18,719 bases of DNA from assembly GCA_022616215.1 (NCBI GenBank), contig JAKEFE010000006.1, positions 1 through 18,719 of the forward strand, read 5' to 3'. The first letter of the stretch is position 1. Every line of letters starts with the position of its first letter. Shown piece by piece: positions 1 to 5,374 of the stretch. The notes under the pieces are model-generated. The model had not been told where the DNA came from. It searched no databases and worked only from the letters and a program-made list of their open reading frames with translations. Source of the DNA: Candidatus Parcubacteria bacterium (GTDB lineage Bacteria; Patescibacteriota; Minisyncoccia; Phycocordibacterales; Phycocordibacteraceae). Made by a program: the position numbers and the translations under genes.

Positions 1-190
1 CCCCCACCCCCACCCCTGTAGAGTCTCCGAGCACAAGGAGCGTTTGAGAATAATCCGTGCTTTCAAGACGAAAAGGCGCCTCGTGCTCCATAAGTTCCCG
101 CGATATCCGCGCCTTAAAGAAGGTATTGGCTCCCCAATAGGCAATAACCGCGAGCACACCAAACGCCACCACTGTCCAAAAAAGCCCCAT
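1..190 (-). CDS. SGNH/GDSL-type hydrolase, N-terminal part (runs off the window)
   Basis: This gene is read on the minus strand from an ATG at 190 and is open to the window edge, so only the first 63 residues are visible. The protein starts with a hydrophobic segment (about residues 2-20) that would anchor it in the membrane or act as a signal anchor. A short linker follows, and then LLVLGDSTGVGVG at about residues 50-62. GDS with preceding hydrophobic residues is block I of SGNH/GDSL esterases and lipases, and its serine is the nucleophile. The His-containing C-terminal block is outside the window, so activity cannot be judged. The substrate is unknown; family members deacylate lipids or polysaccharides. 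A GGGGA stretch 4-8 nt upstream could serve as a weak ribosome site, and a promoter-like extended -10 lies 10 nt upstream. The gene follows the Cas2-like gene on the same strand, separated from it by a terminator. Confidence 0.72.
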   Translation of the reverse strand, partial: MGLFWTVVAFGVLAVIAYWGANTFFKARISRELMEHEAPFRLESTDYSQTLLVLGDSTGVGVG

Positions 191-200
191 AGTTCCCCAA

Positions 201-230
201 ACAGTAGCATTGAGGAGACGATTTACACAA
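201..230 (-). promoter_or_regulatory. Candidate promoter of the SGNH hydrolase gene
   Basis: On the minus strand TTGTGT (225-230) is followed after 18 nt by TACTGT (201-206), with a TG one base upstream of the -10 (208-209). The -10 ends 10 nt before the ATG at 190, so the leader would be only a few bases. The hexamers are imperfect. Confidence 0.35.
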
Positions 231-261
231 AAAGAAATGACTACCGGCCTTCGGCCGGTAG
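229..261 (-). terminator. Intrinsic terminator containing the stop codon of the Cas2-like gene
   Basis: A perfect 9-bp inverted repeat (241-249 and 253-261, loop 250-252) is followed on the minus strand by a T-rich run ending in TTTTT (229-233). The TAG stop (241-243) is the last three bases of the hairpin, so the final codons of the gene form the stem. The orientation fits termination of the upstream minus-strand gene before the SGNH gene. The T-run starts a few bases away from the stem. Confidence 0.65.
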
Positions 262-813
262 TTTGAAGTGCAGACGAATCCATCCGTCGTTTTCAATAGA
301 ATCCACAATCATATACAGCACCTCTCGCCCCATACGAAAATTCGCTTTCATAAGCGTAACCACATCCTCGCAGTCATACGGATACACCCACACACTGTCC
401 TGAAGCCGCATAAACCCATAGGCTCGCAAAAACTCCCGCACACGCGCTCTCAATCTTTTCTTTGGTTCCCGCACGTCGTACATAACGACTCTCCATTTCC
501 GATCCCACCTCCTCTTGGTGTTGGCTGTATTGGCACATAAGCGCGCGAGCGCAAGGCGACCAGCAGAAGTGATGCGCAGATATGTTCCCCGCGCAGTTTT
601 TTCAAACGCAACGAGACCTGCATGTTTCAAACCCGCAAGCGAGCGCCGTATGCGCGGACGCGGGTTCACAAACGTGCGAGGCAAGAGTTTCAACACATTC
701 GGAGCGATGAGTGCGACGCTTATGACGCCGACAGCGCCAATGCTCATCAGAAGGGCTTTCTGAAGATTTTCCTTGTTCGCTCGTTCCCGGCTTTTCTTCT
801 CTAAACGACCCAT
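241..813 (-). CDS. Membrane-anchored winged-helix protein with PaaX/Cas2-like C-terminal domain
   Basis: This 190-aa protein has a basic N-terminus, one hydrophobic segment (about residues 20-44), a winged-helix-like region (about 50-95), and a C-terminal domain (about 103-185). The C-terminal domain reads KWRVVMYDVREPKKR, then a GF..LQDSVWVYPYDCE segment, a REVLYMIVDSIEND strand and a final LHFKL. That order matches the Cas2-like ferredoxin domain found in PaaX-type regulators and in Cas2. Asp113 in MYDV is where Cas2 has its conserved Asp. There is no cas1, cas effector or repeat array in the window, so a role in CRISPR adaptation is not supported. By analogy with PaaX, a DNA-binding regulator is the better guess, but PaaX is soluble and this protein has a predicted membrane segment. 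The stop codon lies in a terminator hairpin and an inverted repeat covers its promoter region. Automatic annotation may call it Cas2. The fold call is fairly secure; the function is unknown. Confidence 0.75.
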   Translation of the reverse strand: MGRLEKKSRERANKENLQKALLMSIGAVGVISVALIAPNVLKLLPRTFVNPRPRIRRSLAGLKHAGLVAFEKTARGTYLRITSAGRLALARLCANTANTKRRWDRKWRVVMYDVREPKKRLRARVREFLRAYGFMRLQDSVWVYPYDCEDVVTLMKANFRMGREVLYMIVDSIENDGWIRLHFKLPAEGR

Positions 814-822
814 CTGACAATG

Positions 823-856
823 TTACTATATACTTGCTATGGCGCCGATATAGTAA
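823..856. promoter_or_regulatory. 9-bp inverted repeat over the promoter of the Cas2-like gene (candidate operator)
   Basis: TTACTATAT (823-831) and ATATAGTAA (848-856) are perfect reverse complements with 16 nt between them. On the minus strand one arm contains a TATAGT -10-like hexamer (825-830), ending 11 nt before the ATG at 813. The other arm sits 17 nt upstream, where the -35 hexamer (848-853) would be. Binding of a dimer would block RNA polymerase. The regulator is unknown; autoregulation by the gene's own winged-helix protein is an inference. Confidence 0.45.
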
Positions 857-862
857 TGTCTG

Positions 863-886
863 TTTTTACACATATTTTTACACATA
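863..886. repeat. Tandem 12-bp direct repeat
   Basis: TTTTTACACATA occurs twice back to back (863-874 and 875-886) in the 94-bp gap between the Cas2-like gene and the 120-aa gene. It lies directly upstream of the inverted repeat. The run is AT-rich against a GC-richer background. It could be a second binding site or an UP-like element. Confidence 0.8.
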
Positions 887-907
887 CTTCAACAAAGCCG
901 GAGAATC

Positions 908-1270
908 TTATTCGCTGGGACAGGGGGAAAACTCACAGTGAGGACCGGTACGACCCACCGCAGTGCCGTCAGAGCACATCTTTGCATCTGCAGGACAGGC
1001 AGCGGGTTCTTCCGGATACAAACCGTCTTGGTGTGGTGCGGCCGGCTCTGGTTCGCTCGTAACATCGCGTACAAAATGTTTCCCGTCTGGCGTGAGGCAC
1101 TGCTCCGGATAGCTCTCCATTATGGGGTAGCCCGCGGCCGCGCACTCTGCAAAGGAAGAAATGTTGGCCTGTTTCGTACGCTCAAAGCCGTGGTCATACC
1201 CCAAGAAATAGCCAACCGCACCCCCGAACACGAGAGAAACGACGAGAAGGAGAAGTGTGCGATACGTCAT
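908..1270 (-). CDS. Exported or membrane-anchored cysteine-rich protein (120 aa)
   Basis: The protein begins with a short basic N-terminus and a hydrophobic segment (about residues 4-24, rich in Leu, Val and Gly), which acts as a signal peptide or anchor. The outer part carries six cysteines (43, 58, 92, 99, 112, 117), an even number suited to disulfides. Two small modules are visible. One is around 39-66, with C-AAAGYPIMESYPEQC-TPDGKHF. The other is around 91-118, with CPADAKMC-DGTAVGRTGP-CEFSPCP. From memory, similar modules recur in exported Parcubacteria proteins. No enzyme motif is seen and the role is unknown; a cell-surface adhesion or inhibitor-like module is possible. The gene starts 24 nt after the recJ stop and has a perfect extended -10 exactly 6 nt before its ATG, so it is probably transcribed on its own as a leaderless mRNA. 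The module resemblance is from recall, not a search. Confidence 0.75.
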   Translation of the reverse strand: MTYRTLLLLVVSLVFGGAVGYFLGYDHGFERTKQANISSFAECAAAGYPIMESYPEQCLTPDGKHFVRDVTSEPEPAAPHQDGLYPEEPAACPADAKMCSDGTAVGRTGPHCEFSPCPSE

Positions 1271-1276
1271 ACAAAA

Positions 1277-1285
1277 AGTATACCA
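1277..1285 (-). promoter_or_regulatory. Extended -10 promoter, leaderless spacing, for the 120-aa gene
   Basis: The minus strand reads TGGTATACT (1277-1285), a TG-n-TATACT extended -10, followed by exactly 6 nt and then ATG (1270). That predicts transcription starting at the A of ATG. No -35 hexamer is visible; the region upstream is the 3' end of recJ. Confidence 0.6.
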
Positions 1286-1294
1286 CCACGCGCA

Positions 1295-3019
1295 CTACGC
1301 GATGGCCACGAGGCGCAGGCGGACGGGACGGCCGCGCGAAAACTGGTCGCGCTCAAGGGATGCGAGCATTGAAACGTTTTTTCCTTGTGAGAGGGTATGC
1401 ACTTTTTTCCCAAGCTCGCGTTTTGCGTAAAACGAAATTCCTTCTATCGCATCAAACCCGTCCGTGGTGAGAGCCACTTTCAAATGCTCTTCAGATTTTC
1501 CAAACCACGACACTTTGGTGAGGTTCACATTCCGGAGCACAAACAGGGGCTTTTCGTTTCCGATACCAAACGGCGCAAGACGTGCAAGCCGGTTTAAGAG
1601 ATCGTTCGTTGCTTCAAGAGTGCTAAGTTCCCCGTCAGCGCGAGCGCCGATGTCGTTTGTTTCGGTGTGAGGAAGTGCAGCGCATGCGTGAACGAGGCTG
1701 TCTTCAAATGAGAACACCGCATCATCCTTGAGCGTAAATCCGCCGGAGGCGGCATGGCCGCCAAAGCCGTCAAAGAGTTGCGGGGCGTGCTCCATGAGTA
1801 CGACGACTGATATGTTCTGATTTCCGGTACGGCATGAACCTTTGAGCACGGTGCCGCCCTCCCTGCCCCACAAAAAGACGGGGCGTTCGTATTCTTCCGC
1901 AATGGAGTTTGCCACAAGACCAAGAAGTCCCGGGCGCCAGTCAGGGTCGCCAAGAGCAATAACCGCAGGGAGTGCGCCAGTGAGTGCGCGTTCTTCAAGA
2001 CGGTCGTGCACGGCGCGTGTGATTGCGGCGGCCTGTGCGCGGCGTGAACGGTTTGCTTTCTCAAGGAGAAGAGCAAGTTCGTTTGCTCGTGCCTCGTCCG
2101 TGGTGGTAAAGAGCTCAAACGCATCGCGCGGATTACCCATGCGTGAAGCCGCATTAATGCGCGGCGCAAGCATGAATCCAACATCATCTTCCGTAATGAA
2201 GCGCTGATTGACACGCGCAGTGCGGCAGAGAGCGTGCAGCCCGAGGCGTGGGGATTTTCGCATCACCAAAAGTCCGTACTTTGCGATGACGCGGTTTTCG
2301 CCCACAAGCGGCACCATGTCTGCAATCGTCGCGAGTCCGGCCATATCAAGAAGCCACTTCTCCCAGCCAACAGGAATGTTTTCTCTGCCGGTAAATCCGT
2401 GAGCGAGCACTCCGCATGCAAGTTTCCATGCAAGTCCGGCTCCGCACAGTTCCTTGAATGGATACGTTTCTTCTTTGCGTGCTTTCGGGTCAATGATAGC
2501 GAGGGCAGGCGGTAAGTGCTCCCCCGGCAGGTGGTGGTCGGTAATGATGACATCCATTCCCAGTTCGTTTGCGCGCGCGACTGCGTCATTGTCGGTAATG
2601 CCGCAATCAACCGTAATCAAAAGTTTCGTTCCGGCCTCTCTTAGCTTTTCAACGCCAAGAACACTCACCCCAAACCCTTCTTCGTGCCGGTGCGGAATGT
2701 AATTGTCAAAATTGGCTCCGGCTTTTTTAAGAAAGTCGTGCAGGAGCGAGCCGCCAGGAATGCCATCGCAATCGTAATCACTCCAGACCGTTATGCGCTC
2801 GCCGGCGTGTATCGCCGCGGCAATTCGTGCCGCGGCCTTCGGCATATCCAATATGTGCATCGGATTTCCTATGTGCTCTTCGTAGGAGGGTGAAAGAAAT
2901 GCGACGGCTTCTTCGCGCGTCGTGATACCGCGGCGTGATAGGAGGGCGGCGGTCAAGTCGTCGTATTCGGAAAGCTCCCGCCGCACCGTTTCTTCTATCG
3001 GCTCATGTAACGCAACCAT
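1295..3019 (-). CDS. recJ: Single-stranded-DNA-specific exonuclease RecJ
   Basis: RecJ degrades single-stranded DNA 5' to 3' in recombination and mismatch or base-excision repair, using Mn/Mg ions held by DHH-family motifs. Visible motifs are DYDCDG (81-86), VDCGITDND (137-145), TDHHLPGEHLPP (160-171), LATIADMVPL (229-238), APRINAASRMG (285-295) and the DHHA1 motif GGHAASGGF (420-428). The C-terminal part fits the OB-fold region of the family. The length of 574 aa is normal for RecJ. I chose the ATG at 3019; a TTG three codons upstream (3028) is possible but overlaps the promoter. A TGATACAAT extended -10 ends 8 nt before the ATG. The gene is divergent from the HIT gene with overlapping promoters, and the 120-aa gene follows it after 24 nt. 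All catalytic motifs appear intact. Confidence 0.95.
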   Translation of the reverse strand: MVALHEPIEETVRRELSEYDDLTAALLSRRGITTREEAVAFLSPSYEEHIGNPMHILDMPKAAARIAAAIHAGERITVWSDYDCDGIPGGSLLHDFLKKAGANFDNYIPHRHEEGFGVSVLGVEKLREAGTKLLITVDCGITDNDAVARANELGMDVIITDHHLPGEHLPPALAIIDPKARKEETYPFKELCGAGLAWKLACGVLAHGFTGRENIPVGWEKWLLDMAGLATIADMVPLVGENRVIAKYGLLVMRKSPRLGLHALCRTARVNQRFITEDDVGFMLAPRINAASRMGNPRDAFELFTTTDEARANELALLLEKANRSRRAQAAAITRAVHDRLEERALTGALPAVIALGDPDWRPGLLGLVANSIAEEYERPVFLWGREGGTVLKGSCRTGNQNISVVVLMEHAPQLFDGFGGHAASGGFTLKDDAVFSFEDSLVHACAALPHTETNDIGARADGELSTLEATNDLLNRLARLAPFGIGNEKPLFVLRNVNLTKVSWFGKSEEHLKVALTTDGFDAIEGISFYAKRELGKKVHTLSQGKNVSMLASLERDQFSRGRPVRLRLVAIA

Positions 3020-3027
3020 TTCGTACA

Positions 3028-3057
3028 ATTGTATCAGTCGGAGGAAACGGGTAGACT
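3028..3057. promoter_or_regulatory. Overlapping divergent promoters of recJ (-) and the HIT gene (+)
   Basis: On the plus strand TTGTAT (3029-3034), a 17-nt spacer and TAGACT (3052-3057) form a promoter ending 9 nt before the HIT ATG (3067). On the minus strand TGATACAAT (3028-3036) is an extended -10 ending 8 nt before the recJ ATG (3019). The recJ -10 and the HIT -35 occupy the same bases, so the two polymerase sites should exclude each other. Confidence 0.6.
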
Positions 3058-3066
3058 ACTCCCCAT

Positions 3067-3459
3067 ATGGAGGACACCATTTTCACAAAAATTATCAAGC
3101 GCGAACTCCCTGCAGAGATCATCTACGAAGATGATACGACCATTGTCATCCTGGACCGCTGCCCCAACATCGAGGGACAGATGCTCGTAATAACGAAAAA
3201 ACAAGTTCCGTATCTTTTTGATTTGGACGAAGAAACGTACCGTCATGTGATGGCTATCTCAAAAAAGATGGCGCGAGCTCTTGACCAAACGTTTGAAACA
3301 CGCCGAACCTGTGCGGTCGTCGAGGGCTTTGATGTACCTCACGTGCACGTGCGCCTGTATCCCACACACCAAGGCCAGTTCAGCTTGAAGCCGGGGCCAA
3401 TGGCTACTGATGATGAATTGCGCGCGGTGGGAGAAAAAATCCGCGCGCACATCAGCTAA
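3067..3459 (+). CDS. HIT-family nucleotide hydrolase/transferase
   Basis: This 130-aa protein has the HIT fold order: an N-terminal TIFTKIIKRELPAEIIYEDD segment, then VILDRCPNIEGQMLVITKK, a helix rich in Asp/Glu, and the signature PHVHVRLYP near residue 98. HIT proteins hydrolyse or transfer nucleoside phosphates, with the middle His of H-x-H-x-H as nucleophile. Here the first two His are present, but the third is Arg (HVHVR). Family variation at that position is known (GalT-type proteins have Gln), so activity may remain, but the substrate cannot be inferred. The promoter overlaps that of recJ. The 3' end overlaps the pgk stop codon by four bases, tail to tail. The strong GGAGG at 3040-3044 is too far from the start to act as its ribosome site. 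Confidence 0.88.
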   Translation: MEDTIFTKIIKRELPAEIIYEDDTTIVILDRCPNIEGQMLVITKKQVPYLFDLDEETYRHVMAISKKMARALDQTFETRRTCAVVEGFDVPHVHVRLYPTHQGQFSLKPGPMATDDELRAVGEKIRAHIS

Positions 3460-4592
3460 CGTAGAACTTGTAATCCCGGAAGCGTGCCGTACGCAAGAAA
3501 ATCAAGCATCGCCCCTCCGCCCGTTGAAAGGAATGAGTAGTCGGTTCTCAAGCCGAGTTCTTCTACGGCCGCAACCGTATCGCCGCCGCCTAGTATTGAA
3601 TATCCGCGCGAATGTACCAACGCGCGCGCGAGCGCGCGCGTTCCATCGGTAAATCCATCTTCATATCGCCCGAGTGGCCCGTTCCAGAGAATAGTTTTGG
3701 TTCCTTCAACCAATTCTCGAAGACCGGCTTGCGTTTTTGGTCCGATATCAAGAATCATTTCATCAGGATGCACATCATCAAGACCGGAAACGCGCGCCGC
3801 GTCCCTCCCTTCGCCACGCTTTGCCACAATGGAGTCAATGGGTAGCACGAGTCGCTCGTGTGGGAGTAGTTTTTTAATGGCATGCTGTCCTTCTTCTGAC
3901 ACTAAAGACGCACCTACGGAATGCCCCTTTGCTTTCAGGAAATCATTGGCGAGTGCGCCCCCGACAAACACGTGGTCGTAGCAATGAAGAAGTTTGTGCA
4001 GTACCGGTTCTTTCGTTGTAAACTTTGCGCCGGCAATGATCGCAAGCGACGGATGTTTTGGCCGCAGTGCTTTGGTCAATTCTTCTACTTCTTTTAGAAC
4101 AGTGAGCCCGGCATAGGAAGGTAGGAGTGCGGGTACACCAATGACGGATGCGTGCTCGCGGTGGCATACATCAAAAGAATCCTGCACAAACACATCAGCG
4201 AGCATAGCAAGCTCCTTTGCAAATTCCGGGTCATTCTTCTCTTCACCCGCGTGCCGTCGGAGATTCTCAAGCATGAGAACCCCTCCGGGGGAAAGGGTGC
4301 GCACTGCCGCGCGCGCATCGGCGCCTATAGACACCGGACACCACACGATATTCGGAATCCATTCCTTCATCGCTTCATACATCGGACGGAGCGATTCTGT
4401 TCCCTTCCCCGTGAGGTGACTTATGAGAACCGTGCGCGCATGCCGCTCGCGAAGATAGTTGATGGTCGGCAACGCACGGTGTAGTCGGAAATTGTTTTCA
4501 ACCTTTCCGTTTTTAAGAGGGACGTTCAGCGACGTCCGGAGCAAAACGGGAATGTTCTCAAGTATTTTTATGTCGCGAACGGTGCGGAGCAT
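3456..4592 (-). CDS. pgk: Phosphoglycerate kinase (divergent)
   Basis: PGK transfers phosphate from 1,3-bisphosphoglycerate to ADP in glycolysis. Visible family motifs are LNVPLKNGKV (22-31), SHL (58-60), MLENLRRHAGEE, FVQDSFDVCHREHAS, GAKFTTKEPVL, VGGALANDFL, ILDIGPKT, ILWNGPLG and the nucleotide-binding GGGDTVAAVEELG and FLSTGGGAMLDFL. At 378 aa it is slightly short for PGK (about 390-400). Two substrate-site positions differ from the usual consensus. RxDxNVP reads RTSLNVP, with Ser at 21 in place of Asp. The SHLGRP motif reads SHLTGKG, which loses its Arg. It starts 7 nt after the tpiA stop with no ribosome-binding sequence and is probably co-transcribed with tpiA. Its TAG stop overlaps the HIT stop on the other strand. 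Identity as PGK is secure; the substitutions are worth testing. Confidence 0.93.
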   Translation of the reverse strand: MLRTVRDIKILENIPVLLRTSLNVPLKNGKVENNFRLHRALPTINYLRERHARTVLISHLTGKGTESLRPMYEAMKEWIPNIVWCPVSIGADARAAVRTLSPGGVLMLENLRRHAGEEKNDPEFAKELAMLADVFVQDSFDVCHREHASVIGVPALLPSYAGLTVLKEVEELTKALRPKHPSLAIIAGAKFTTKEPVLHKLLHCYDHVFVGGALANDFLKAKGHSVGASLVSEEGQHAIKKLLPHERLVLPIDSIVAKRGEGRDAARVSGLDDVHPDEMILDIGPKTQAGLRELVEGTKTILWNGPLGRYEDGFTDGTRALARALVHSRGYSILGGGDTVAAVEELGLRTDYSFLSTGGGAMLDFLAYGTLPGLQVLR

Positions 4593-4599
4593 TTAATGT

Positions 4600-5343
4600 T
4601 TAGACTAGTGATTTAACGAGTGCCGGAAACATCTCATGGTCAACACTTGCATGTCCCACGAGAAACCCGTCAATGCCGCTCCCGCCTGCCAGTCCCCGCG
4701 CATTTGCTGGTTCTGTAGAGCCGCCGTACAAAATAAGTGCGGACTTTGCGCTTTTCCCCGGAAGATAGTCGGCGAGCACTTTTCGTATATACAACACCAT
4801 TTCTGCAAGGTCGTGTGAACTCATGGCGTCTGCCGCATGTTTGCCAATTGCCCACACGGGTTCGTAGGCAACAACGACGCCGAGACGTTCGCGCGGCGAG
4901 AGCGCGGAGAAAACCGCCGCGAGCTGGTGTTTCAGTTCGGAAAGGTAGTGCGCATCTCCATCGCGCTCTTTTTCACCCACACAAAGAATCGGCGTGAGTC
5001 CGTTGACGAGCGCGCGTTTTGTCTTTTCTGCAATGAGCGCATCCGTTTCGCCGCGGGCGCGGCGCTCCGAATGCCCGACAATCACATACTGTGCCCCCAC
5101 ACTCCGGAGCGCGCCTCCGGTAACCTCTCCGGTTGCGATGCCTATTTTCGTATCAGAAATATCCTGCGCGGCAAACGCGACTTTAGAAATGTTGTTTGGG
5201 GCAAGAAGTCCCAAGTGCGGGAACGAAGGGGCGAGCACAATCTTAATGCGCCGTATTTTGGAGAGGCGTTTGGCAAGAGCCAGGAGCTTTTTCGCCTCTT
5301 CTCGCGTCTCTACGTACGCTTTCCAGTTGGCAACAATGAGCAT
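4600..5343 (-). CDS. tpiA: Triosephosphate isomerase
   Basis: TPI interconverts dihydroxyacetone phosphate and glyceraldehyde 3-phosphate. The 247-aa length is typical. Conserved sites are visible: VANWKAY with Asn6 and Lys8, VGHSERR with the electrophile His91, AYEPVWAIG with the catalytic Glu161, and the phosphate-binding YGGST (206-210) plus DGFLVGHAS (225-233). The mobile loop 6, usually AIGTGKTA, reads AIGKHAADA, so the TG is missing and the loop is altered. The last glycine pair, usually VGGAS, is VGHAS. The start is the ATG at 5343, which sits exactly 6 nt after an extended -10. pgk follows after 7 nt, giving a two-gene glycolytic unit downstream of the pilus genes. Confidence 0.94.
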   Translation of the reverse strand: MLIVANWKAYVETREEAKKLLALAKRLSKIRRIKIVLAPSFPHLGLLAPNNISKVAFAAQDISDTKIGIATGEVTGGALRSVGAQYVIVGHSERRARGETDALIAEKTKRALVNGLTPILCVGEKERDGDAHYLSELKHQLAAVFSALSPRERLGVVVAYEPVWAIGKHAADAMSSHDLAEMVLYIRKVLADYLPGKSAKSALILYGGSTEPANARGLAGGSGIDGFLVGHASVDHEMFPALVKSLV

Positions 5344-5349
5344 GGGAGT

Positions 5350-5358
5350 AGTATACCA
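5350..5358 (-). promoter_or_regulatory. Extended -10 promoter, leaderless spacing, for tpiA-pgk
   Basis: The minus strand reads TGGTATACT (5350-5358), then 6 nt, then ATG (5343). It is the same 9-mer with the same spacing as in front of the 120-aa gene. No -35 hexamer is evident. Confidence 0.6.
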
Positions 5359-5374
5359 GCCGGCGTTTTAGAGG

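Noticed and set aside
1..16. G-rich run on the minus strand as a G-quadruplex
   Set aside because: It encodes the Gly-Val-Gly that follows the GDS motif, and only three G-tracts are visible before the window edge.
241..900. Cas2-like protein as sign of a CRISPR-Cas locus
   Set aside because: No cas1, no effector gene and no spaced repeat array anywhere in the window; the domain is also typical of PaaX-type regulators.
3040..3047. GGAGGAAA as Shine-Dalgarno of the HIT gene
   Set aside because: It ends about 19 nt before the ATG, lies between the -35 and -10 hexamers, and would not be in the predicted transcript.
4593..4612. Separate promoter for pgk within the end of tpiA
   Set aside because: Only a poor TAGTCT hexamer is present; co-transcription with tpiA explains the 7-nt gap.
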